64,000 nt of DNA from Mycobacterium saskatchewanense (GTDB taxonomy: Bacteria; Actinomycetota; Actinomycetes; Mycobacteriales; Mycobacteriaceae), in assembly GCF_010729105.1 (NCBI RefSeq), contig NZ_AP022573.1, forward strand, positions 4,836,001 to 4,900,000. The letters are read 5' to 3'. Every line of letters starts with the position of its first letter. Positions within the stretch are counted from its first letter, which is position 1. Positions 30,532 through 39,707 of the stretch are shown piece after piece. The translations under genes were made by a program, and so were the position numbers. The notes below the pieces were generated by a model. It saw only the letters and a list, made by a program, of their open reading frames with translations, ran no database searches and was not told the origin of the DNA.

Positions 30532-31718
30532 ACCAGCGCCCGACGTTTAGCGATAATCCGTTGTGCCAGAATAAGATAGGCATTGGCCACCACCGGCCAA
30601 GCCATCGTCGGGGCCAACCGGCGGGCTTCCGCGGCCATGGAGCCGGCGAGGCGCGGATCGGTCAGCACTCGGCGCAGCGCGGATGTCAGCGCATCGGGAT
30701 CATCGTGATCGACGACGATGCCCGCTCCGCTGCCGAGCAGTTCGACGGCGTGCGGAAAGGCGGTGGCGACGACCGGCCGCCCGCTCGCGATTGCGTCGAC
30801 CAGAACACCGGAAGTGACCTGGTCCGTGGAGTCGTAGGGCAGCACAACCACGGCCGAGGACCGAACCAGCGCCGTCAGCGACGACACGTCGCGGTAGTTT
30901 GCGTCGAAGCGCACCGAGTCTGCTACGCCGGTGCGCCGCGCCTGTTCGGCACGAGCGTCGCGGTATGCCTCACCGTCGGCGGCCAGAACCTTTGGGTGGG
31001 TGCGCCCGGCAATGAGGTAAAGCGGCCGGCCATGGAGCTCGCGCAGCGAACCCATCGCCTCGATGACCCGCTCGATGCCTTTCCCCGGTCCCAGCAGCCC
31101 CCAGGTCAACAGCGTCGGTCTGCCCGAACGCGTGAGGGCGTTGTCCCTCACGACGGCCGCACCGTGGGCGATGGTGGTGACTTTTCGGTGATCGACGTCG
31201 AAGCCGAGACACAGGCGGTGCCGGGCCGCCTCCGACATCACAACCACTTGATCCGCCATCGCCGCAATCGTCCCGAGCACCGAACGCTGATGCGGGGTCG
31301 GCTCTTTGAGGACCGTGTGGGCGACCACGATCGACGGGATGTGCAGCCCGCCGATGATATCCACCACCTCGTCGCCGTCGGCACCGCCGTAGATGCCGTA
31401 CTCATGCTGCACGACCGCGATGTCGCTCTCGTTCAGCAGTTCCGAGGTTGCAGCCACGGATGTCTCGGAACCGTTTACCAGCTCTCCGATCACCCGAGCG
31501 TCAGAACACAACGACCCGTCGGCAACCCGGACGATGCTGACATCAGAACCGTTTGCGCACAACTCTTTCGACAGGGCTGCGGTGAAGGTCGCCAGCCCGC
31601 ACGGTGTCGGTGGATACGTACTGAGAATGCCGAAACGCGTCGCGTCCGAAGAGCCTTGGCCGGCAAGGCGGATATTCGATGCTTCGAAGGATGCTTCAAG
31701 GGTGGGCGGAGCGCTCAA
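30528..31718 (-). CDS. GT4-family glycosyltransferase
   Basis: A 396-residue GT-B glycosyltransferase. The N-terminal half starts FGILSTYPPTPCGLATF and has QHEYGIYGG; the C-terminal half has GPGKGIERVIEAM and SGVLVDAIASGRPVVAT, typical of GT4 nucleotide-sugar binding. The TTG start at 31718 is uncertain and lacks a good ribosome-binding site. It leads the coupled operon with the six-hairpin and GH130 genes. Together these could make and recycle a mannose-containing oligosaccharide; the donor sugar is not visible in the sequence. Confidence 0.85.
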   Translation of the reverse strand: MSAPPTLEASFEASNIRLAGQGSSDATRFGILSTYPPTPCGLATFTAALSKELCANGSDVSIVRVADGSLCSDARVIGELVNGSETSVAATSELLNESDIAVVQHEYGIYGGADGDEVVDIIGGLHIPSIVVAHTVLKEPTPHQRSVLGTIAAMADQVVVMSEAARHRLCLGFDVDHRKVTTIAHGAAVVRDNALTRSGRPTLLTWGLLGPGKGIERVIEAMGSLRELHGRPLYLIAGRTHPKVLAADGEAYRDARAEQARRTGVADSVRFDANYRDVSSLTALVRSSAVVVLPYDSTDQVTSGVLVDAIASGRPVVATAFPHAVELLGSGAGIVVDHDDPDALTSALRRVLTDPRLAGSMAAEARRLAPTMAWPVVANAYLILAQRIIAKRRALV

Positions 31719-31944
31719 GGTGATCCCGACGGACGGTTGTCACCGGTGTGTCCGGCGCGAGCTGACGCTCTACGAGATCGGCGGCGGACGGCTGACCTCA
31801 TCCCGGGCGGGCTGGGTTCCCAACGTACTCAGGCTACACCCCGGCGACTGGCCACCGCGCCTTGAGCCCGGCCGGGATGCGCAGAGCAGGCCGCGCGCCG
31901 AAGGATACCGGCGTCGGCACCCTCTGTCGTGAGTGCCGCTCGGC

Positions 31945-32072
31945 CTACTCGGGGGTACGGCCCTGGTCGACGAGGGTGCCGATCGCCTGATTGATGACCG
32001 TCGCCTCGAAAACGCCTGCCGTAGAGCGCCGTTCGGCCGGGCCCGGCAGCCTGATCGAGGCGAAGTCACGAG
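31945..32072 (-). pseudogene. Decayed ANTAR-domain fragment
   Basis: One minus-strand frame ends FEATVINQAIGTLVDQGRTPE then TAG (31945-31947); past the stop the same frame continues AERHSRQ, matching the usual RTPEEAER of ANTAR domains. VINQAIG corresponds to VIDQAIG of the intact GAF-ANTAR gene next door. No start or other ANTAR helices are readable, so I treat it as a relic. Confidence 0.45.
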
Positions 32073-32189
32073 CTACGCGAGGTAGGCGGCGGTGACCTCA
32101 CGCGTGGACTGCTCCACTGCACGCTCCCGAGCGCGATCAAGTCTCCGGCGCCGTGCAAGGGGAGGGCCGGATCCGGGACTGCTCCTCAC
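32073..32189 (-). CDS. Possible 38-residue ORF coupled to the GAF-ANTAR gene
   Basis: GTG 32189 overlaps the GAF-ANTAR stop as GTGA and opens a 38-codon frame that ends TAG at 32073-32075, with a basic helix (LARRRRLDRARERAVEQSTR). The overlap is suggestive, but the ORF is short and next to a decayed region, so it may be a chance frame or part of the ANTAR relic. Confidence 0.22.
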   Translation of the reverse strand: MRSSPGSGPPLARRRRLDRARERAVEQSTREVTAAYLA

Positions 32190-33034
32190 TTGTTATGGCA
32201 CGTCGGCTGGCTTTCCGGCTCAGGTCGGGCGCGGGCGCGGGCGCGGCGCACTGCTTCATCGACCATCTGTTGCGCCACATCAACCAACTTGCGGTGCTCA
32301 GATTGGCTCATCGTCCGCAGCTGGGTGAACGCGTCCTCGGCGCTGCGCCCGGTACGTCCGCGGATGAGGCCGATTGCTTGATCGATCACCGGGCGGACGG
32401 ACAACGCCGTCTGTAATTGGGTGGTCAGAGCGAGCGCGTCCGCGAGGATCTGCGCGTTGTATACGGCGACAGCAGCTGGTTTGGCGTACAACTCCCCGAA
32501 TTCGGCGGCGTGCTCATCGAAAACGTCTTTGCCGTAGGCATATACGTTGATCGCGCCGACCACCCGATCCGGCAGCAACAGCGGTAGTGACAGCGCGCTG
32601 TGCACCCCCAACCTGCCTACGCGTGGACCGAATCGCGGCCACATCTTCTCCCCACCCAACGACCCTGAGCGCACAGTGCGACGTTCCAGGGCCGCGGTGA
32701 TGCAGGGCCCCTCATTGACGATGACGTACTGAATTTCGTCAATCTCGGCGACGAAGGGAGCGCTGGCGGCCAACGCCGCGACCATGTTGTCCGCCCGGTC
32801 GACATTCAGCAACGTGACCCCCGCGCCATCGGCTCCCGGTATCGCACGCACAGCGAATGTTGCTACCTGCGCCAGCAACTCAGGCAAGCGACGATGGTCG
32901 ACGATCAGACCCGCGAGATTGCTGATCGCCGCCCGCAAATCGACGTCATCGTCACTGAGCTGCTCCGGTGTCCGCGCCGACGGCCCCCTGTCAGTGTCCT
33001 CGGTGAATTTCGCCATCGCCGGTACCTGTCTCAT
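32186..33034 (-). CDS. GAF-ANTAR RNA-binding antiterminator-like regulator
   Basis: A 282-residue protein (or 276 from ATG 33016). A GAF domain spans about residues 45-195 (LAGLIVDHRRLPELLAQVA, GVHSALSLPLLLPDRVVGAINVYA), then an ANTAR domain at about 205-262 (RPVIDQAIGLIRGRTGRSAEDAF, LRTMSQSEHRKLVDVAQQMV). ANTAR domains bind tandem hairpins in nascent RNA to prevent termination; GAF-ANTAR proteins are common in mycobacteria. The ligand is unknown. It is divergent from the STAS gene and lies near the second copy of the structured leader. Confidence 0.88.
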   Translation of the reverse strand: MRQVPAMAKFTEDTDRGPSARTPEQLSDDDVDLRAAISNLAGLIVDHRRLPELLAQVATFAVRAIPGADGAGVTLLNVDRADNMVAALAASAPFVAEIDEIQYVIVNEGPCITAALERRTVRSGSLGGEKMWPRFGPRVGRLGVHSALSLPLLLPDRVVGAINVYAYGKDVFDEHAAEFGELYAKPAAVAVYNAQILADALALTTQLQTALSVRPVIDQAIGLIRGRTGRSAEDAFTQLRTMSQSEHRKLVDVAQQMVDEAVRRARARARPEPESQPTCHNK

Positions 33035-33218
33035 AATCTTGCTGAGCCCACGTCACCCGCGACCAGCCATGTGCCCGGGGCGCAGCCGCCGCCGGATAAC
33101 TCTCATCCTAAGGCGAGATTGGCGGGCCGGTATGAAGCGAAGTTGGCTGGCAACTTTCTGATTTGGGCAGGAGGGCCGATACCTGCGCCGAAGCGCCAAC
33201 CGCTGTACGGTGATAATT

Positions 33219-33293
33219 GCTGAGAATCTCAGCAGTCCGGACAGGTTCTAGCCGCACGCCGCTGAACCCTAGGAGCGCTCGGCTCCGAGCCTG
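33219..33293 (+). ncRNA. Structured leader element, copy B (novel candidate)
   Basis: A GCTGAGA/TCTCAGC inverted repeat (33219-33233) is followed by CAGG (33242-33245) pairing with CCTG (33290-33293), GGTTC (33244-33248) with GAACC (33264-33268), and GGAGC (33272-33276) with GCTCC (33282-33286). Order, spacing and blocks such as AGCCGC and CTAGGAGC match copy A at 16265-16343. The STAS start codon (33296) follows immediately, so folding could control its translation. Identity unknown. Confidence 0.5.
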
Positions 33294-33295
33294 GC

Positions 33296-33796
33296 ATGAC
33301 GGTGATCGCCCGCATGACTGGGTCACCCATGGCCGATTCGTTGTTGCCCTCTTCCGCGGAGCTCGATGGCGCCATTTCCCGCTCGCAGGGCAGGGGTCAG
33401 TTAGCACGATGGGATGCGCACTGGATGAAGTCGTCGGTGGCCATTGTGAGCGCCCACGGCGATATCGACCAGACGAACGCGCGCACCCTCACCGAGTATG
33501 TCCTCGCCCGCCTGGCGCGGTGCCGGGGGCTGATCCTTGATCTGACCTGTCTGGAATTCTTTGGCGCCGCTGGCTTTTCGGCGCTGCACCGAATCTCGGT
33601 GAGTTGCGCGCGCGCCGGACTGGACTGGGCCCTGGTGCCGGGCGCTGCGGTATCCCTACTGTTACGAATCTGCGATCCGGACGGCTGGCTACCGGTAGTC
33701 AACACCGTCGGTGCGGCGGTGGCCCGCTTCCAGGGATCGGCGTCCGACGCGGACCATCCCGAGGCGGCGCAAGAAACGCCGAGGAGGCAAGTCTGA
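33296..33796 (+). CDS. STAS-domain anti-anti-sigma-like protein lacking the phospho-Ser
   Basis: The 166-residue protein has a STAS core at about residues 45-135 (VAIVSAHGDIDQTNARTL, LILDLTCLEFFGAAGFSALH). In classical antagonists the loop reads DSSG, with the first Ser phosphorylated by the anti-sigma kinase; here it is GAAG (Ala 91-92), so switching by phosphorylation is unlikely. Four Cys (in ARCRG, LTCLEF, VSCAR, RICDPD) leave redox control possible, as reported for RsfA of M. tuberculosis. It starts directly after the structured leader. No sigma/anti-sigma pair is adjacent. Confidence 0.82.
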   Translation: MTVIARMTGSPMADSLLPSSAELDGAISRSQGRGQLARWDAHWMKSSVAIVSAHGDIDQTNARTLTEYVLARLARCRGLILDLTCLEFFGAAGFSALHRISVSCARAGLDWALVPGAAVSLLLRICDPDGWLPVVNTVGAAVARFQGSASDADHPEAAQETPRRQV

Positions 33797-34117
33797 TCAC
33801 GACCAGCGCGCTTACCGGCCGTGATTCGATGCCACCGAGACCGCGATATCGGAACGCCCGACGACGAGGGTGGGCACGGCCACGGTCATGACCGCCAGAA
33901 CCGGTCGACGTCCGACTTGGGGGTCGTGGATGAAAGCCCACGGTTTTCCGCGCGGAGGTCCCAGACGCTGGGCTGCTTCGTGGCGTTGCTGGTGGTGACC
34001 AGTTTCGCCGGTCCGTCGGAGCGAACCTCGGGACGGTCGGGTCGCCGCTCGCGCGGCGGAAGCCGGGCGGCGTGGCGTCGGCGTGGTTGATGTGTCGCGC
34101 CGGCGCCGAGCGACGAT
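33797..34117. other. Intergenic region at the edge of the accessory block
   Basis: These 321 bases lie between the STAS gene and the convergent membrane-protein gene. Frames on both strands are open but low in recognisable content (Arg/Pro/Ser-rich translations typical of non-coding high-GC DNA), and no start with a good ribosome-binding site was found. Confidence 0.5.
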
Positions 34118-34519
34118 TCAGAGCCCGGCGATGACGATGCCCACGCCGACCACGATCGCGACCGCGAGGGAGATCAGCAGGAAGCCGACGACCCGTTCCT
34201 TCGCCGCCGGGGCCTCGTGACCGGCCGCGGCGATGGGAGCGAGTTTTCGGCCGGCGCCCCACGCCGCGGCCAGCAGCGTCGCGAGCCAATTCGCGAAGGC
34301 CGCGTAGACGATCAGCACCACCGCGGTGACTCCGAGATCGTGCGGCAGGTCGACGTGCGGCCAGAGCAGGCCGAGCAGCACGAGGAACATGCCGTTGAAG
34401 ACCGCCTCGAGGTGACTCGACAGCGCCATCCGCGGGTTTTTCAACGCCGGGACGGCGAATCCGGTGAGCAAACCAATCAGGAACAACATCAGCCCCAGCC
34501 GGAACAGCACCGCCTGCAT
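34118..34519 (-). CDS. Small integral membrane protein, hydroxylaminobenzene-mutase-like
   Basis: A 133-residue protein with four hydrophobic spans. The opening LMLFLIGLLTGFAVPALKNPRMALSSHLE and NGMFLVLLGLLWPH resembles HabA/HabB and styrene-oxide-isomerase-type membrane enzymes; I recognise this from pattern only. ATG 34519. It lies downstream of whiB3 on the same strand (54 bases apart). A degraded fragment of the same gene lies at 8838-8895 on the far side of the accessory block. Confidence 0.7.
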   Translation of the reverse strand: MQAVLFRLGLMLFLIGLLTGFAVPALKNPRMALSSHLEAVFNGMFLVLLGLLWPHVDLPHDLGVTAVVLIVYAAFANWLATLLAAAWGAGRKLAPIAAAGHEAPAAKERVVGFLLISLAVAIVVGVGIVIAGL

Positions 34520-34573
34520 GGGGCCACAGTATCGGTGCGGCCCGAAGGCCGCAGCCGAAAATCGGCAAACTTT

Positions 34574-34882
34574 CTACGCTGTGCGGCGGATGCCGCGGGT
34601 GCGGCCGATGTCGCCCTTCAGCAGCAGGTCGCGCTCGGATTCGGACAGTCCTCCCCACACGCCGTAGGGCTCACCGACCTCGAGCGCGTGGGAACGGCAC
34701 TCCTGGATCACCGGGCAGCGCCGGCACATCTCCTTGGCGCGCTGCTCGCGCTGCATGCGTGCCCGGCCGCGCTCGCCGTCGGGGTGAAAGAACATCGAGG
34801 AGTCGACGCCGCGGCACAGGCCCTGCAGTTGCCAGTTCCAGATGTCGGCGTTGGGGCCAGGTAGCTGCTCCGGCTGTGGCAT
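34574..34882 (-). CDS. whiB3: Redox-sensing regulator WhiB3
   Basis: The 102-residue WhiB protein is nearly identical to M. tuberculosis WhiB3. Cys 23, 53, 56 and 62 (GLC, MCRRCP, ECRS) hold the 4Fe-4S cluster; GVWGG is the beta-turn that contacts SigA region 4; the C terminus is basic for DNA binding. WhiB3 senses O2/NO and redox state and controls lipid synthesis. I use ATG 34882 (MPQPEQLPGPN), which gives the standard length; the frame continues 9 residues upstream. It converges on groEL1 in M. tuberculosis; here the accessory block lies between. Confidence 0.95.
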   Translation of the reverse strand: MPQPEQLPGPNADIWNWQLQGLCRGVDSSMFFHPDGERGRARMQREQRAKEMCRRCPVIQECRSHALEVGEPYGVWGGLSESERDLLLKGDIGRTRGIRRTA

Positions 34883-35245
34883 GTGGTTCGTTCCCTCTCT
34901 GCACGGCACGCCAAGTGAGGTCCGCCAAGCGTCCGAGAATGGATGTGTGTATCTGATATTGGAGTGGCGTCACCGATGACTACCTGTCAATCGTTGAACT
35001 TAGGTGTGTCAATGAATTGTCGTCAATAGCCAGTTAGATGGGCAAAGTATGTAACGGTTGGAGGAGAATTTACGCCGCGTTCATCTGCAACGCATTCGCC
35101 GAACGACAGCCGTGCTACCAGGCAACTTGGCCGGATCGAGATTGCCCAGCTCAGGGCGCGCGAGAGTCGGAGAGGCTATTAGTACAGGGATAGTGGTGAT
35201 TAACAATTTGGTAACACGGACACCACAAACTGTTTACTGGTCACC
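34883..35245. other. AT-rich divergent promoter region (whiB3 and the next gene)
   Basis: This 363-base gap is visibly richer in A+T than its surroundings and must contain the whiB3 promoter (minus strand) and that of the gene at 35246. A 63-codon TTG-start frame (35058-35249) has a GGAGGAG inside it and ends ATGA-overlapping the next start, but I do not call it a gene. Confidence 0.5.
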
Positions 35246-36052
35246 ATGATTGAAACGCGTCACAGTCGCAGCGTGGACCGGCAGCTGGCCGCCGCCGCCT
35301 TCGGCGACCGTCCCGGCCGCTGGCCCCTCCCGACGGCGACCACTCCGCATCAACTGTGGCTGCGTGCGGTCGCGTGCGGTGGCCAGGGCCGGTATGGCAG
35401 CGCCTATCGGGACCTCGCGACCCTGCGCCGCACCGGTGACCGGCGGTTGCTTTCGCTGGCGCACAGCACCCAGGGATCGTTTCTGCGCCAACAGGGTTGG
35501 CACACTTTGGCGCGCGGCTGGGACGGCCGGGCGCTGGCGCTGGCCGGCGGGGATGCCGAGGCCCGCGCCGACGCCCTGATCGGGCTCGCGGCCGACGCGC
35601 TGGGCATCGGCCGCTTCGCGGCCGCGGGGGTGTTGCTGGAGCGCGCGGACGAGGTGCTCGCGGGCGCGGCGGTGCCCGACCGCCTCCCGGTGCGCCGCCG
35701 CTGGGTGTCCGCCGAGCTGGCCATGGCATGCGGGGATGGCGAGGCCGCCGTCGGACACGCCGCCGCGGCGGTCGAACTGGTTGCCCCGGTCTCGGCCCGG
35801 CACCGGCTCAAGAGCGACGTCGTGCTCGCTGCCGCGCTGTGCAGCGCGGGCGACATCGAGCGCGCCCGCGCGGTCGCCGAACCGGCGCTCGACGACGCCG
35901 GACGGTTGGGATTGCTACCCCTTCGCTGGGCGCTCGCCTGCTTGCTGATCGATATCGGAAGCGTCACGTTTTCAGCACGAAAGCTGCAGAATATTCGCGA
36001 TATCTGTGCAGGCCAGGTGCGCCACGCCGGTGGGACCTGGCGTTCCGCTTAA
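35246..36052 (+). CDS. Conserved helical-repeat protein upstream of sigD (Rv3415c-like)
   Basis: A 268-residue, Ala/Arg-rich protein made of repeated helix pairs (RYGSAYRDLATLRRTGDRRL, ALIGLAADALGIGRFAAAGVLL, ALCSAGDIERARAVAEPAL), resembling TPR-type repeats. No signal peptide is seen. It matches M. tuberculosis Rv3415c (about 275 residues) by position and size; the function is unknown. It lies 82 bases upstream of sigD on the same strand, so a link to SigD is plausible. Confidence 0.78.
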   Translation: MIETRHSRSVDRQLAAAAFGDRPGRWPLPTATTPHQLWLRAVACGGQGRYGSAYRDLATLRRTGDRRLLSLAHSTQGSFLRQQGWHTLARGWDGRALALAGGDAEARADALIGLAADALGIGRFAAAGVLLERADEVLAGAAVPDRLPVRRRWVSAELAMACGDGEAAVGHAAAAVELVAPVSARHRLKSDVVLAAALCSAGDIERARAVAEPALDDAGRLGLLPLRWALACLLIDIGSVTFSARKLQNIRDICAGQVRHAGGTWRSA

Positions 36053-36134
36053 AACGCCATTCGGGCCGTTATTGTCATTGCCGTGAGTTAGCCCGCGATG
36101 TGTCCCGTTCGTAACGTTGGAGATACCGCCGTCG

Positions 36135-36710
36135 ATGACAATTCAAGGGGAACGTCTCGACGCTGTGGTTGCGGAGGCCGTGGCGGGGGACCGGAACGCA
36201 CTACGGGAGGTGCTGGAGACCATCCGTCCGATCGTCGTCAGATATTGCCGAGCGCGAGTCGGCACCGTCGATCGGGGTGGTCTGTCAGCCGACGACGTAG
36301 CTCAGGAGGTGTGTTTGGCCACCATCACGGCACTGCCTCGCTATCGCGACCGGGGACGCCCATTCTTGGCCTTCCTGTACGGCATCGCGGCCCACAAGGT
36401 GGCCGACGCCCACCGCGCCGCCGGCCGCGACCTCGCCTACCCGGCTGAATCGCTGCCGGAGCGCTGGTCACCCGACGCGGGCCCGGAGCAGCGGGCCATC
36501 GAGGCCGACTCGGTCAGCCGGATGAGCGAGCTGCTCGAAATCCTCCCCGCCAAGCAGCGGGAGATCCTGATCCTGCGCGTGGTCGTCGGCCTGTCCGCCG
36601 AGGAGACCGCCGCCGCCGTCGGCAGCACCCCCGGAGCCGTCCGGGTGGCGCAGCACCGCGCGCTGTCGCGGCTCAAGTCCGAGATCGTTGCGGCAGGTGA
36701 CTGTGCCTGA
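36135..36710 (+). CDS. sigD: ECF sigma factor SigD
   Basis: A 191-residue ECF sigma factor: region 2 (about 10-90, including DDVAQEVCLATITALPRYRDRGRPF) and region 4 (about 120-185, PAKQREILILRVVVGLSAEETAAAVG with a helix-turn-helix). It is strongly similar to M. tuberculosis SigD, linked to starvation and lipid or chaperone gene expression. ATG 36135 has GGAG 13 bases upstream; TTG 36117 would add 6 residues. Its stop overlaps the anti-sigma start (36703), a classic sigma/anti-sigma arrangement. Confidence 0.94.
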   Translation: MTIQGERLDAVVAEAVAGDRNALREVLETIRPIVVRYCRARVGTVDRGGLSADDVAQEVCLATITALPRYRDRGRPFLAFLYGIAAHKVADAHRAAGRDLAYPAESLPERWSPDAGPEQRAIEADSVSRMSELLEILPAKQREILILRVVVGLSAEETAAAVGSTPGAVRVAQHRALSRLKSEIVAAGDCA

Positions 36711-37506
36711 ATTCGGTTATGGCTTCGGCGACCAGCCCGCCCTGGACGAGCTGGCCCAGACCGACCTGCTGCTCGACGCGCTCGCCGAGCGCCGGCCGGT
36801 CCGCCTCGAGGACCCCGACGAGGACGTGCTGACCACGCTCCTCGAGGACTGGCGTGACAACCTGCGGTGGCCGCCGGCCAGCGCACTGGTGGCGCCGGAG
36901 GAGGCCATCCGGGCGCTGCACGACGGGCTGGCGGTCCGCCGCCGCGGCCGGCGCGGCCTGGCGACTGTCGGGTCTGTCGCCGCGGCCCTGCTGGTCCTCA
37001 GCGGGTTCGGCGCCATGGTGGTGGAGGCCCGGCCTGGCGACACGCTGTACGGGCTGCACGCGATGTTCTTCGACCAGCCGAGGGTCAACGAGAACCAGAT
37101 CATGCTGTCGGCCAAGGCGGACCTGGCCAAGGTTCAGCAAATGATCGACGACGGCCAGTGGGACCAGGCCCACAACCAGCTGGCCGAGGTCAGCAGCACC
37201 GTGCAGTCGATGAACGACGGGGCCGACCGGCACAATCTCATGGATCAGGTCAATCTGCTGAACACGCGGGTCCAATCCCGCAACCCCAACGCCACGCTGC
37301 CGCCCCCGGCCGCCTCGCCGACGCTCCCGTCGTCGCCGGCTCAAAGCTGGACGCCGACGACGACGCCTACGCCGTCCCCGCAACCGAGCACTTCACCGTC
37401 GCCGAGCGTGTCGGGAAGTCCCACGACGAGCCCGTCCTCGGGGCGCCAGCACCACCACCATCACGGCCAGACAACCAGCCCGGTGGCGCCGGCCACCGAC
37501 CCGTGA
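36703..37506 (+). CDS. rsdA: Anti-sigma-D factor RsdA
   Basis: A 267-residue single-span protein from GTG 36703, overlapping sigD by 8 bases. The N-terminal cytoplasmic part (DELAQTDLLLDALAERRPV, DEDVLTTLLEDWRDNLRWP) is the SigD-binding domain; one membrane span lies at about residues 88-110 (GSVAAALLVLSGFGAMVV). The outside portion ends in a Pro/Ser/Thr-rich tail with an HHHHH run. Known: M. tuberculosis RsdA (Rv3413c) is degraded by ClpX-ClpC-P to release SigD. Confidence 0.92.
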   Translation: MPEFGYGFGDQPALDELAQTDLLLDALAERRPVRLEDPDEDVLTTLLEDWRDNLRWPPASALVAPEEAIRALHDGLAVRRRGRRGLATVGSVAAALLVLSGFGAMVVEARPGDTLYGLHAMFFDQPRVNENQIMLSAKADLAKVQQMIDDGQWDQAHNQLAEVSSTVQSMNDGADRHNLMDQVNLLNTRVQSRNPNATLPPPAASPTLPSSPAQSWTPTTTPTPSPQPSTSPSPSVSGSPTTSPSSGRQHHHHHGQTTSPVAPATDP

Positions 37507-37513
37507 TCGGCGC

Positions 37514-37924
37514 CTAGCGCCGGTGGAATCCGTCCGCGTCTGACGTCGCCTCGTTCAGCGAGGCGTCGGCGTACCCCCGGCAGTAATCCCACGTGACGTA
37601 GGCGTCCGGCTCCGGGTCGTAAGCGGGCTCGTGCGGGCGGACGGTGCCGTCGATCAGCAGCTGCAGCAGGTTGGCCCGCAACATGTCCCAGTCGTGGTAG
37701 TGGTCCTGCTGGCACTCGTCGCAGCACACGACGAGTCCGCGAATGCCCTTGTGCGCCAACAGCGCTTCGTAAACCGCGAGATCCGCCAGGTCGGCCTCCA
37801 CCGCCATCCGCTCTTGTTGATCCAGCGGCTGCCCTGGCTCGACGGCTTCGAGGGCCGCCGACGGGTCGCACGGGTCATCGGCGAAGGGGTCGGGTGGCAA
37901 ACCCGGTGGGAGGTGGTCGCGCAC
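37514..37924 (-). CDS. DUF5319 protein (Rv3412-like)
   Basis: A 136-residue acidic cytoplasmic protein, same length as Rv3412. A CCDECQQDHYHDWDM stretch at about residues 67-81 offers Cys/His ligands that may bind metal; the rest is helical. It converges with rsdA (7-base gap) and is divergent from guaB2, exactly as in M. tuberculosis. No function is known. Confidence 0.88.
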   Translation of the reverse strand: MRDHLPPGLPPDPFADDPCDPSAALEAVEPGQPLDQQERMAVEADLADLAVYEALLAHKGIRGLVVCCDECQQDHYHDWDMLRANLLQLLIDGTVRPHEPAYDPEPDAYVTWDYCRGYADASLNEATSDADGFHRR

Positions 37925-38050
37925 GCCTACAGCCTACGCAGGGGGGCCGTCAAAACGCCAGCAGCGCGACACCGCCTTGCCGGATCATTTCGGCCGCGCC
38001 GATTCGGCCCGGGCGGCGCGCCAGAGCAAGCGAGTGCCGCGGGGTTTTGA

Positions 38051-39700
<1,650 letters not shown>

Positions 39701-39707
39701 GGCTGTG

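Noticed and set aside
33821..34090. 89-codon plus-strand ORF after the STAS gene
   Set aside because: Arg/Ser/Gly-rich translation without domain or ribosome-binding site; probably chance.
35058..35249. 63-codon TTG-start ORF whose stop overlaps the next start as ATGA
   Set aside because: The purine run lies within the ORF instead of before it, the translation is unremarkable, and the region is needed as the divergent whiB3 promoter.
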